This document shows positions 11,027 through 22,384 of a stretch of DNA of 64,000 bases, piece by piece (the first letter of the stretch is position 1; the number at the start of each line of letters is the position of its first letter). The stretch is from contig NC_079906.1 of the NCBI RefSeq assembly GCF_024868665.1, positions 10,488,833-10,552,832 on the forward strand, given 5' to 3'. The notes below the pieces were generated by a model. The model was not told the DNA's origin and ran no database searches. It saw only the letters and a program-made list of their open reading frames with translations. The stretch is from Triplophysa rosa (Eukaryota > Chordata > Actinopteri > Cypriniformes > Nemacheilidae). The position numbers and the translations under genes were made by a program.

Positions 11027-11692
11027 CTGTGCCGCAAAAGAAAACAGAAAAATTATCTCATAGATGACACTTCTCTTCGAATTACCAAGCTGAAATCCAC
11101 AGACCCCAGGGTCATCTCAGCCAATTAATCTAGTCCATTTCACTCCTCCATGCCAAACGCATTGGCTGTGACCAACATTCATTTTTTGTTGGTCTTTGTG
11201 AAACCCTATACTGACACCAGACAATTAACATCCAGACACAACCCCAGCAATGCTCATTACTCTCAGACACGAGATGGTTTGTCATTACCCGTGGGTTCAT
11301 TTTAAGCATGCTGTTATGAGGATCCTTCTGCTTGTTTCTGAGAACAACTTTCTCAAACTTTATTAAAAACGTGTTCCCTGATAAGTAATTACTCTGTGAA
11401 TGAATCCCCAACAATGATTTTACACATTTGTGCACATGTTGCATTATTTGTGAGCTTTATATGCCCGATGACGTCTAACGTCCCCACCAAAGGAAGTAGT
11501 TGCTTTTAGCAACTTGTTAGCAACCGCCTTTTTAAAGACACAATAAAGGTTTAAAAAATCACAAGGGGGTAATAACTGGTGTGTTTTATGTAAATATTTA
11601 GAGGTTTTTGTTAGTCACCTTTTTCAGGCGATTTATCAAAAACCCATTCAAAAAAACCCAAAGACTTTAGGGTGATGGAACTGGAAGTCTTA

Positions 11693-12186
11693 TAGAGCGT
11701 TCCCATAAATCGCGCTATTCCCGCGTAGTTGGACGCTTGAACATTTTGAGTTTACTCGCGTCATTCGCGCGTGAAATTCACTTCACAACAGACGCGAATT
11801 CGCGTCATGGGAGGGGCTTCTGCCAGGCGGCTCCAGTCTCGTGTATATATATATATATATATAGCTCAAATTGAGTAAGGATAATTTTTTACAACTTACC
11901 AGATTGTCCGACCTGCTCACTCACTTTCTTCCAAGCAAGATCCTTTTTTCGGATTTCTGCCTCCGCTCGCTACGTCATAATCACGTCACTACTAGAGCAA
12001 GCTCCTGATTGGTTAACGCGGCGCGAATTTTCGCCAAAGTTCAGATTTTTCAACTCGCACGAATCACGCGTTACACGCCTCATTCGCGTGTTACGCGCCG
12101 CAGGATGTCTATGGCGTCTTTGCATTGACTTAACATGTAAATCACTCGCGCTTAACGCTTCATTCGCGTTTGGTGGGAATGCAGCA
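11693..12186. repeat. CpG-rich MITE-like element with inverted ends
   Basis: The left end AGAGCGTTCCCATAAATCGCG mirrors the right end CGCGTTTGGTGGGAATGC. Inner arms repeat CATTCGCGCGTGAA / TTAACGCTTCATTCGCG. It stands out as an island of CpG in AT-rich DNA. Class unclear because the target duplication cannot be fixed; non-coding. Confidence 0.6.
11843..11863. repeat. (TA)n microsatellite
   Basis: About ten TA units inside the repeat at 11693-12186. Confidence 0.85.
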
Positions 12187-13671
12187 TAAAAATGCTAACT
12201 CGCTTCCGGGGTTTGCACACAAAAATATGTCATCTCATCTCTGCGGCACTCTATTGGGTGTACACTCTTATTCTTCACTGGCATTCAGGCTGTGATTAAA
12301 ACCTGACCTGTCTACTGCAAAAAATAAATAAATAAAAATACATAATTTACATTATATGCAGCTGAGCATTTTAATACCTTTTTATAGTTATCTTTCCTTA
12401 AAAAACACTATATTTATCACTTCATTTGTTATGCTCACTTGGAAACGACTCAGTCTTTCTGTTCCTCTGAAGATCTGCACTGCTCCAGGCTTTTCTGCTA
12501 AACTATTATTTCCATTATAAAATTTCATTAGACTGCCTGAATTCAGCTTCACAATCAAAATGTCAAACGCTTGTGCTGTTTCAACGAGACATCATCGCAT
12601 ACAGAATGAATAATTTAAACTGGATAAATAGAATTTATATGAATGCAAGATGTGTTACAGAAACACTGTTGACAGGCTGCCATGCATAAACCACCATTCA
12701 CTTTATTCTGCCGAATGCTTTTTTTGCTTTGTCAGCTTTACTGCATTCCCTTGACAATTTTAAGTTTCATTTAAAAATCTTTAAAAAAAAAGATTTGTCT
12801 GAAATGACATTGTGACAAAGTACTTTCTAAACCAAGTGGAATAAACAGGTTGTTTCAAGCTCTCAAGAGCTGAGCTAAAAATAATCAGCTCATTCTATTT
12901 TTGCTTTGTCACACCACAAATCATTAAGCTATGAGACAGGTGACCGGTGTATCAAGTCTGACGATTTCAATTTCATACATAGATTTATGTAGACGGCCAA
13001 ATAGACATCTTATAAAGGTAAAAAAAAACACAAGAGCAATATTATAAATGTGCACCAAATATTTAACCTCACACTTGTAGTAATTTTAACAAAAAGTATC
13101 TGGAATGGACTGTGTTGTGCGTTTATAGATTCAGTTTGATTAATGATGAGTTCTAGACTATGGTTTGGTTTCAAAGCTGAAACCTGGTTTTGTCATGCTT
13201 TTGTCATGCTTGACCTGTAACTTTAACCTCACCATCGAAGCGAATTAACAAAATGCATGTGACTACAACGCTGTTTATGGTTACACTTATACTGAACACT
13301 TTCCATCCCTTCTCCCTACCGTTGGTCAAGAACTCTAGAGTCAAGTAGTATTCTGCCCTTGAATGCTGCTACACAAAGCACACCCAGACTGACAGCTTGT
13401 CCAAACATTGCTATCTGTTCTGTTGTCACTAGTAATGAGAGAATCACGATTGTGTAGCTTCGGGCTGGGAAAGTAAAATGTGGCTACTGTGCATTAACAG
13501 CCCCAGACCCTGTGAAAATAGATACAGTGACTTAGTGAATGATGAAGGCTACCGTACGTAGTGAATCAAGTCCAAGTGGTCACAGATTTACTATGACAAA
13601 TTCCGATGATGGTCTATCGCTCTTGACAACTTGTGATTAGATTTCTCGAGATGAATGTTACAGTAACACCA
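12187..13671. other. No gene seen (presumed GHR intron 1)
   Basis: AT-rich, unique-looking DNA. No exon with splice sites and coding character was found on either strand, and no clear transposon ends. Confidence 0.5.
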
Positions 13672-13795
13672 TAAAGGGCTCGGCATAGTCCAGGCGAATT
13701 GCGCTTTCGTTCTGCGTTTGGGGGTAAAACGAAGCTCGAAAACGTATAGTGTTTTCGAACAATCCAACACCCCTTTGTTTTTTTACATGACATAT
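13672..13795. repeat. Half copy of the GGGCTCGGCATA MITE
   Basis: The stretch from AAAGGGCTCGGCATAGTCC to CCAACACCCCTTTG is the inverted counterpart of 59633-59747 in OXCT1 intron 12, including the blocks GAATTGCGCTTTCGTTCTGC and CGAAGCTCGAAAACG. Only one arm is present; the other arm seen at 59359 onward is missing. A 61-codon ORF here is incidental. Confidence 0.8.
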
Positions 13796-14284
13796 GCAAA
13801 TAGAATAACAGAAACAGAAAATACGCAATTCTGTTTAACTCTTGTTTTTAATGTGGCATGTACAAACTGAGCTTCTCTGCTGTAGTATATGGGAAGGCCT
13901 TGACTGTAAGAAGGTTCCCACCCCACGAGGGATTTCGAGGGGCCAGTCATTCAACACAGAAGACCTGATTGTCTAGATAGCTGTGAGAAGGAGTGGAAAT
14001 TCCTTGACTCTCATTGGATGAAAGAATTTCCCGCTCCTGTAGAGCACATGCAGATTTGCTACAGCAGCGCATGCTATTTGTTTGCCAATGTAAAGAAAAT
14101 GTTAAACAGCTCCTCTCTAACCTCTAAAATATTCTGTTGACATCACGGCGCATCATGAACAATATTTAACATTTATGCATTCAGGAATGCATTTTAGAAA
14201 CGTGTTAAAGTAACATGTCACTCTTAAACTTTAAGGGATTTAACTTAAAGGGACAGTTACATGTTTTCTAAACAGTAGTCAGAT

Positions 14285-14595
14285 ACAACACACCTGAACA
14301 AGCTAATCAACGTCTCCAGGAATAGGCACATTCAACTTAACGCGGCATGGCGCAGCGTAGCGTATCTCACTAAAGTACCGCGAGACTGATTCAAAAGCTC
14401 ACGGAGCATTCAGCACTTGAATCGCTCTCACGGTACTTTAATGTCATACGCCGATTTGCTCAGCGCCACATTAAGTTGAACACGCCTATGCCTGGAGACG
14501 TTGATTAGCTTGTTCAGGTGTTTTATATCAGAGTTGGGGCTAAACTCGGCATAAAAATGGATCCCGCGGGCCAGAGTTGAGAACCGCTGGTTTAG
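14285..14595. repeat. Palindromic repeat (ACCTGAACAAGCTAATCAACG)
   Basis: The arm CACACCTGAACAAGCTAATC at ~14288-14325 is mirrored at 14495-14522 (GATTAGCTTGTTCAGGTG). Further inverted blocks include CATTCAACTTAA / TTAAGTTGAACA and TAAAGTACCG / CGGTACTTTA. The tail (GAGTTGGGGCTAAACTCGGC) belongs to a common fish repeat. Non-coding. Confidence 0.75.
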
Positions 14596-15019
14596 GGCAT
14601 TTGGTCTATAGTGCAACTTAGTTCCTCTGTAAAATATTATATGAAATATTCAGTAAAATGTTTGTCGCAGTCAGTGTTTAAATGATAATCCGATGCAACC
14701 ATGAGGGATGTGCTTGAAGGGATCTGGTTTTGCTACCTTTTATGTAATCTTGGTCACAAAAATGACAATCAAAACAACTTCTAAATGCTGCTGACTGCTT
14801 GTAGGCATTACTAAAGGAACTACTAGGTTCACAAGGCTAACAAGTGTGAGGGTAAAGTATCATTCACATTGGGCTAACATCCAAAACTGAATTGATAACA
14901 TCCAGATTTATCAGTGACTAATCCTTGTATGACAGTTTATAATTTCAACCTTGCTGGTCTCTGAACCAATAAATACTCGGAGTCACGCTCAACTATGTAT
15001 GTCGAATAAGAATAAATCT

Positions 15020-15358
15020 TTAAAGGTATAGTTCACCCAAAAATTTGAATTCTGTCATGATTTATTTACTCTCTAGTTGTTCCAACACTGTATAAAATTC
15101 TTTGTTCTGTTGAACACAAAAGAAGATATTTTGGAAAGTGTAGGAAACTAAACAGTCCTGGGGCACCATTGACTACCATAGTAGGTTTTTTCCCTACTAT
15201 GATAGTCAGTAGTGCCCCAGAACTGTTTGCTTACAAACGTTCTTCAAAATATCTTTCTTTTTGTTTAGGACAACAACGAAATGTATACAGGTTTGGACCA
15301 ACTTGAGGGAGGGTAAATGATGAGAGAATTTTCATTTTTGGGTGAACTGTCACTTTAA
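15020..15358. repeat. TTAA-flanked palindromic MITE
   Basis: TTAA at 15020-15023 and 15355-15358 bounds inverted ends AAAGGTATAGTTCACCCAAA and TTTGGGTGAACTGTCACTTT. Central mirrored blocks include CCTACTATGATAGTCA and its partner. TTAA targets are used by piggyBac and Kolobok transposases, so one of these may have moved it. A further eroded half copy lies at 15411-15480. Confidence 0.85.
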
Positions 15359-15489
15359 GACTTGTCACTCTTGAAAACTGCTCTGTAATAATTAATTCAT
15401 TGTACTTCACCTTCACCGAAAAATAAAAATTCTGTCATCATTTATTCACTTGTATGTCGTTCAAAACCTCAGTGACTTTCTTTTTAGTG

Positions 15490-16176
15490 TAACACCTGCT
15501 AAGCAACTTTGTATTCACCCTCAGACAATCAAGTGGAGACTGAATCTGAATCTTCTTCCAGTTTTTTGAGCACAGTCTTCCTGACTTCTGTGATGTAAAA
15601 CATATATGAGCATCAATTACGCAGAATTTATATGCTGCCTTTTGTTAACTGTTGTGTTGAAAATTTTACAAGAACGCTATAAGACATTTGATAAAATGTA
15701 ACATTGATACAATGCTACATTGTTTCCAGTGATTTCAGATAGTTTAGGCCAATACTGTCTTACATTTGTTAGCTCTGGTCTCAATGTAGAATTTGGTTGA
15801 GCTGTGGTTTGAGTCCAGTCAGCCAAAGTCAACGATTCTCTGGGGTGAGTTTGGTTTTGCCAAAGATAAACAGACAAAATGTACATTCAGCTGTACTCTG
15901 GTCAAATTCTAAATTTTGTGATTCCTATGTAAATAAACTTATACCACATTAAAAACATTGCAAAGCAAAACGCACACAATAAAATAGACTATTATAGACT
16001 ATTTCGTCTTACTGCATGTTGGCTGTACTAAGGGGAAATACTTGTCCACAGTAAAAAAAATCCAATCTCAATGTCTGCAAGATACACATTGAGCTTACAG
16101 TGAGAACTGAGAATAAAAATAAATAATGCAAAAATAATTGAATGTGTTCAAAATGTAACACAAATCTTGTAGGACA
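15490..16176. other. No gene seen
   Basis: AT-rich intron-like DNA without recognisable exons or repeat ends. Confidence 0.45.
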
Positions 16177-17171
16177 TTAAAGCCACAATATGGAATATTT
16201 GGACCGCTAGATGGCGTACTTTCGAAACAACAACAAAAGGCGAAGCTAAATGACGTTATGTAGGAGAGTGGAATTATGGGACATGTCGTTTTCACCATCC
16301 AGAGGCGTATGGAGATCGCCCTTCATGTTCACGGATGAGGTAATTAATTAATTAATTTTATTTTATGTCATCCTAATGAATTAGCTGGCAAGAAACGTGG
16401 AATGTAAAGCTACGCTAGCCCGCGACTGATATTGGACTTTGTCAATTGATTTGGTAGCGTAATGCTACACAGTTTTACGTGTTTAAAACATTCATATAGT
16501 CGTCATTTAGAAAGTAAATTTGAACGAACCCACAGTATTTACAAGTAATGTTACTGGCTACATATTTTTGTGCGACATATACTGTATTTTATAGGGTAAC
16601 TGCATTCATAACTATTCAAATAATTTGTGCATGAGTATTTCATGTACAATAAAAAAATATTTGCTTACCTGTCTATTAAAACACATGCGAGAGTGGAGTC
16701 TCTGTCGAGTCCAAGTTGGTCGCGAAGCTCTCTCCATTTAGAAAACACCATGCCGATATTAATCCTTGTTTTATTTCTTCGTTTGTCCATAAGCCTGCTT
16801 GCCTCATTTGGCCTACATTTACGCTTTTTTGTGTTTCCTTTACTCGCCAAAGAGTAATCGTCATCCATAATAACAGAACAACAGATGCTGCGTCCCAGAT
16901 GCTGTATAACCACTTCCGCATTTGCAAATACCATAGTTTCTACAACCGGAAACTGAGGGTAGTGCGGAGCACCGGATATTAAGTCACTGATATGCGACAA
17001 ATACAAGGGAGACAAGGGACGGGCCATTATTTTAAATAGGAATTTCTCTGGATTTGCACATTCTTGGGAACATTTGGGATAATGTAAGTACACAACTGCA
17101 TGAAATTTATCACACTGTGCAAGTGATTTTTGGATATTTCATAACAAAATTCTTCCATATTGTGGCTTTAA
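16177..17171 (-). mobile_element. TTAA-flanked DNA transposon carrying a spliceable ORF
   Basis: The inverted ends AAAGCCACAATATGGAA and TTCCATATTGTGGCTTT are each flanked by TTAA (16177-16180 and 17168-17171). The 995-bp body holds one ORF-bearing exon on the minus strand with a consensus donor. There is no obvious transposase. TTAA targets point to piggyBac- or Kolobok-type mobilisation, but this is inferred from the flanks only. Confidence 0.8.
16669..16868 (-). CDS. Transposon-borne 5' coding exon, unknown basic protein
   Basis: Starting at ATG 16868-16866 (MDDDYSLASKGN), 66 codons plus two bases run to a consensus donor, ATAGACAG|GTAAGC. Residues ~11-40 are strongly basic (KKRKC, DKRRNKTR). 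Residues ~37-66 form a likely amphipathic helix with FSKWRELRDQLGL and a tail DSTLACVLID. If read through the donor, the frame stops at once (DR then TAA), which favours splicing. An in-frame ORF extends upstream to 17093, but that part looks like terminal-repeat read-through. I do not recognise the family. A repeat-borne first exon or captured gene piece is possible, and so is chance. Confidence 0.4.
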
Positions 17172-18560
17172 GAATAGGTTTAACTTATTTTGACTGCTTT
17201 TTAAAACAGCAGCAAGATGTTAAAACATACAGATAACAATTGGGTTATTCCTACCCTGACAGGGCATCTAATAAGTATTAAATGGTCAATCAGTCCATAT
17301 TTATTTTCAAACATAAAATCATATTCATGAAAGCATCTCGTAATTGGCTGGTCCAGGTAACGCCAGCATAATTCATAGTGTAATAAGTGCATTGCCACAG
17401 AAAGCTGTGGATCGTTTGACTTGGATCTTTGAGACAGGATCCAACCTTATATCACGATCTATTCAGTCTGCCGAGGAAGCTGATATGCAAGGTTCAAAGT
17501 TGACATTCAACAACGGCAGTTGCACAAGCAAGTCAATAATCTGTTGTTGAAACAAGCGCAGACCCTTGTGTAAGCTATTATACATCAGTGTCTCCATGTG
17601 CTCAAAAAAATCCATAAAAATTGAACGTCCAATACAGAGATGGGCCAAAGGTGTGGTCATTCTGGTGAAGCAGGGTTATAGCTATTCACTCGCTTGAATG
17701 AGGATTTTAAATCCTTGATGTATGAACTGTCCTGGTTCTCTGTGTGCTTCCTTATGGCATTCAAGTTCTGGCTGGTGAGGCCCGATCATCTTCCCAGCTC
17801 CTATTTCACAAGGGCAGTGGAAAAGTCTGGGTCGCAGAGCATGCTGCTGGAGCGTGTGTGTTTGTGTGCTGGTAGGAATGATTTTACGATACTAACACTT
17901 AACAAGAAGGAGAGAGAGAGGATGGGAGGACAAGAGAGGAATCGCTCTTGCTGTACTTGTTGTAAACCGAGGTCATGCAAGTTCATGGAGAAAGTACTGC
18001 AAACCTGTCTGTGTTTTAAAGGTCTGCAAATGTCTAGCCGTTTTTCATTCCAAGCCATATGGTTTGCATATAATAACATTTAAATATTCCAGAAGCCATC
18101 TTGCGAAACCCCATTCTGAAATTCCCCATATTCTAATTTCCATTTGTGTACATTCAATGCTTGACAAGAAGCAATTACCCTCAAACCAGACCATATTTAA
18201 TTCCAGACAAATATTGAACTGGAGGAAATATATCAATCTGCTGATGGTAACAATGTTTTTGAAACATAATGAATTGAAACGGTAAAGAATATCAGGGTCA
18301 GTAACGGAGAAACACATTTTAAAATTAGCAAGTGAGAAACATCAACTGGACTCCTAAGTACCTTTAAATGTTTAATGTCTGTTTTAAAAACTCTTAAGCA
18401 AAAGCATGTCCATATTTTGCAAAAGAAAACTAACTAACGTAGTTTAACATAAGTTGCTTTGTGCATGCTGTGCGTTGAGAAGAAAAACTGTACAACCTGC
18501 AATCTTTTCCACAAGGACAAACCTTGTCATTGGGGATCTTTTCAAGTTGGCAAATAGGCT
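17172..18560. other. No gene seen (presumed GHR intron 1)
   Basis: AT-rich, with ORFs up to 129 codons (17694-18083) that contain no recognisable domain and no exon-like boundaries. A short purine run lies near 17908-17935. Confidence 0.5.
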
Positions 18561-18564
18561 GTAG

Positions 18565-19130
18565 TGGTCGACCGATATGGGTTTTTTAATGGCCGATGCA
18601 CTGTGCACTGTGGCCGATATACTGTACACTGCCCTTCCAAAAAATTCACACACTCTAATATTTCGTTGGACCGATTTTAGCTTTGATTACGGCAAGCTTT
18701 CACCGTGGCATCGTTTCGATAAGCTTCTGCAATGTCACAACATTTATTCCCATCTAGAGTGGCATTAATTGTTCGCCAAGATCTTGTATCGATGATGGGA
18801 GAGTCAGACCGCTGTGGAAAGTTCCTCCAAAGATCCTCAATGGGGTTAAGGTCTGGACTTTGTGGTGGCAAATCAATGTGTGAAAATGATGTCTCATGCT
18901 CCTTGAACCACTTTTTCACAATTTGAGCCCTATGAATCCTGGCATTGTCATCTTGGAATATGCCCGTGCCATCAGGGAAGAAAAAATCCATTTATGGAAT
19001 AACCCGGTCATTCAGTATATTCCGGTAGTCAGCTGACATCATTCTTTGGGCACATAACGTTGCTGAACCTAGACCTGACCAACTGCAGCAACTCCAATCA
19101 TAGCACTGCCCAGGTGGTGACTTTTTTTGG
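18565..19130 (-). pseudogene. Tc1/mariner transposase fragment with DD36E spacing, next to a GGTCGACC repeat piece
   Basis: On the minus strand, 18991-18677 encodes the catalytic C-terminal part: [12 protein letters not shown], then [14 protein letters not shown]. There are 36 residues between the DDN aspartate and the PIE glutamate, unlike the 34 of the element at 1510. The N-terminal half is missing, and 19000-19130 is a degraded stretch of the same gene with stops and frame breaks. The 5' part of the interval (18565-18630, GTGGTCGACCGATATGGG) is a scrap of the repeat seen at 9909-10725. No TA-flanked ends survive. Confidence 0.8.
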
Positions 19131-19135
19131 ACGGG

Positions 19136-19917
19136 CAGGGTTTTTCCTGGCTCAAAATGAGGCGGAGGTGGTGCTATACTGATCTTTTACACACACACAC
19201 GCCTACCGTACCTTTAAGTGACTTAACCAAAGTGACTTTGAGTTTGACATATTAAAACTTCTAATAAAATTAGATAAAAATGACAATTATTAAGTTATAT
19301 AAAACATTACTTTGATTCAACTAAACTGATTTTTTTCATCAAATAAAGCTTTTTTATCATTTTCAACTAACTTTTCAGCCCACAATAGCCAACTGAATTA
19401 AACAGTCTTTCTGAGCAAAGCTCATTCACATCTTGCATTCTCTGTGGTTCACTTTAAATGACTCAAAGATCTCTTATGTTCGCTAGTGACTGAAAAATTC
19501 AATAGTTTAAATGAATCGGTTCAAATGATTGTGTGCGAGTCGTTCTGAACGCAATGTGCGTTCATACATATACGCTGATTCAACGATCCAACTGCACAGC
19601 TAAAGACATTACAATGATGTACATCATGTTCATTTAAAAAATATCAAGAAATTAAACATACTTGGATGCAAAACAAACAGCCGTGAAACACAGGCTGGCT
19701 CTTGTTCTGGAACTCTTTTTAGCGCCTCGGTGTGCTGATAACGAAAAAGCACCTCCACTGTGGCGTAAGGTCGCAACTTCAGTTACAAATGACAGTCTGT
19801 TAAATGCACGCAGCATTTCTTGTGAAGACTCACAACATAATTTGGGCGAGAGCCTGAGGCGGCACGACATTAGATGGAGGCGGCCGCCTCCTATTTCTCA
19901 ATGCAGGAAAAACCCTG
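19136..19917. mobile_element. DNA transposon with CAGGGTTTTTCCTG ends
   Basis: The ends CAGGGTTTTTCCTG and CAGGAAAAACCCTG are inverted. ACGGG flanks both sides (19131-19135 and 19918-19922). The matching run continues as CAG on both sides, so an 8-bp duplication ACGGGCAG with shorter ends is an alternative reading. Inner arms carry GAGGCGGAGG / CCGCCTCC. No transposase was found. Confidence 0.7.
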
Positions 19918-19925
19918 ACGGGCAG

Positions 19926-21302
19926 ACTAACACAAATGCAATTTAATGAGTAAATGAGAGACATACAGAAAATTGGTGAACGTAAATGAACAATTATTGT
20001 GTATTACATATAGTTATTAACAGATTAGAACACATGAAAAGGTCCACACATGACATTATGGCAGCCAACAAAAAATCATCCATTTGTAAAAAAAAATCCA
20101 TTTGTCACTGCGATATATCAGTCTATCACTCATGGGCTGTAACAAAAAAAGCAGCAGATCTTCAAACTTTAGATAAAGACAAATCTTTAAATATATTTCA
20201 GTGTTTAAGGAACTTCAACAAATCTGTCCCACTGTTGTTTCTTTGTTATTCCAAGACTTTTGAATAAGACTGCATTTGAATAAGACTATCCTGTTGAAGC
20301 TTCTCTTTAAAGTAAAGGTGTGGCTACAAAACATGCCTACATGAGATATTCTGTATGCAATCCATTTGTATCTCTTTGTTCAATATGAATCGCACAGGTA
20401 ATGACAAGTATGTTTAGTGGATTTTGCAGCTTCATTCAATGAAGCTTTTCAGTCTGAAAAAGCCGTTACCACTTGTAAAGGCTGCAATTACCTCATTATT
20501 CAACTGTACTGTACATGAACTGATCAGTTAGGACGTAAACAGCCTAATTTAGATGGTAATTAAAATGATTGTAAAGTGTTTTCAAAATATTTTCTGTTAC
20601 ATCATGTAGCTGCACCTTAGCACAATGACATATTACAATGTCTTCCGTTTAATTAAAAAGAAACTTTAACTATTAAAATAAGTGAAAAATAAAGAATGAA
20701 TGTGATTACTCTAAAATAGTAAAAGACGCTAGCTGCTTCAGCTTGTAAAACATCTAAAGTGTGCTTTAAATACACCTGAAGCACCTTCAAGTATCGTTAC
20801 AAAGTATTAAACCTTCATCAGACATCTGCAACACTGGCGCCATGTGAATAAATCCAGCTTTGCATTATATCGGGGATAAACAGTAAATGTATACCTTAAT
20901 TTCCATTCTGTTATTCTAGTCTTGGTTTAAACAAACCTTTAAAACGTTTTCCCAGCTAATAAACCCATAAACGAGCCCATGTGAGGCCCCTTTAAAACAT
21001 ATTGAGAAATTAAAGTGCGCTACATTTGCTCCACTATATTTCTGCCTCAGGTACACTTGACTGCGGACCAAAGTTGAACAGCACTACAGGAATTTGAGTT
21101 GAACAGAAAACGATGATCTTTTATCAAACTTTCTAAACAAAACACGTAAAACGTGTTTGCGTTACTGTTTGTCCGTCCAGTGCTACAGGCTTGTCATACC
21201 ACTTTAAACCAACGTCCAGTCCAGTCCATCTACAACACTCAAAATCATCATTTTAAAAGCATAGCATGCATGAGATATTAAGAAGAAATCAGCGAAACTC
21301 AC
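19926..21302. other. No gene seen
   Basis: AT-rich DNA without convincing exons. Possible conserved non-coding sequence cannot be judged without an alignment. Confidence 0.45.
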
Positions 21303-21560
21303 TCGGTCTCACAGAAGTTGTCCGCGGCACAAATCTGGTGCGAGTTTACTTTACAAGAGTTTGTTCATCCGGATCAACAGACGCGTGGGTCTCTCGTTAT
21401 TCTCCCCCGTTGAAAACGATGCAAAAACGTGGCAGGGTGACCCTCAAAAACCACCCTAACATTGTTTCGGAAATACCGCTCAATGCGTGAAGTGTTGCGG
21501 GGTTTTCAGATATAACGCGCTGGGAAGTGTTGACTGGATTTGGAGGGGGTGGGGGGTACA
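21303..21560 (-). other. Possible non-coding first exon / promoter of GHR
   Basis: CpG density rises sharply over ~21300-21720. On the minus strand a strong donor GACCGA|GTGAGT ends a putative exon at 21303. Its start is not defined but would fall at about 21500-21600. GHR genes commonly begin with non-coding first exons far upstream of exon 2, and this lies 10 kb upstream of the signal-peptide exon on the same strand. No TATA box was seen. Confidence 0.3.
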
Positions 21561-22280
21561 GCGCTGATCCTGAAGGGTCTCACGTTGACTGCGCAGTAGT
21601 GCATGTCTCCAGATTCACGTTCACTGGACTCGATCAGTGTCATGGGCTCGCGCCCCCTGCCGACAGATATTCAGGTCCTGGCGCGAGCTGCGAGGTGAAG
21701 TGTGCACATCCGAAACATTCGTGAAGCATATGGTTAGAACTTTTTTGTTAATTGTGGACAGTTTTGTTATTTGTTTTAGACAAGTCACATTTTCTCATAT
21801 GTCATTTAAAATGATAAGCTGCCTTTGACTAGACATGATTCTAATGAATGACAATTGATTCAAATAGCAATTGCTTTAAATATCGAGTATCATGCTATGT
21901 CATGCATTCTGACTTCTTTACACTATTAGACGTGCTGGCTTTCTCATGCGTAACATGGTCAATTTGTTAAAAAACGAGTTGACTTAGTATTTCTGTACTT
22001 ACAGCCCAGAGCACTTCAACTTGATTCGGAACGTTTTTTATCACGTCATTTTATCACGATTTTTATTCCTTTTATTGGCCATTCTTCCGGAAAAGCACGG
22101 CAAGGCGAAATAAAGAGTTTATTGTAAACATGTTGTTTTTGTATTGTTTTACGAGCATTGATAAAAAATAAAAAAAAAGATTATCTGCGCTGCGTCAAGA
22201 TGGGCTGCGCTGCAGCGCGTTACTCTTGCGATAGTGAAGTTTAGGTGTCTGTTTGTTCACGGCATTTCAGTGATGGATGT

Positions 22281-22378
22281 TATATAAACGGTGGATATGA
22301 GGCTGGATTTGGAGATCGTTTGAAACTCTCGATGGCGCGGTCCCAGTGCTAAAAGATGCCGGACATGAACTGCACGCG
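22281..22378 (+). promoter_or_regulatory. TATA box and possible short first exon, opposite to GHR
   Basis: TATATAAA at 22281-22288 is followed, at the right distance for a start near 22312, by a short exon-like stretch ending GCACGCG|GTAAGT at 22378. It holds a 6-codon upstream ORF (22332-22352) and then an ATG at 22356 giving MPDMNCT before the donor. No downstream coding exon was recognised, so a non-coding RNA divergent from the putative GHR promoter is the likelier reading. Confidence 0.3.
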
Positions 22379-22384
22379 GTAAGT

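Noticed and set aside
17694..18083. 129-codon plus-strand ORF and 92-codon antisense ORF
   Set aside because: No recognisable domain, no exon boundaries, low-complexity purine run within; likely chance.
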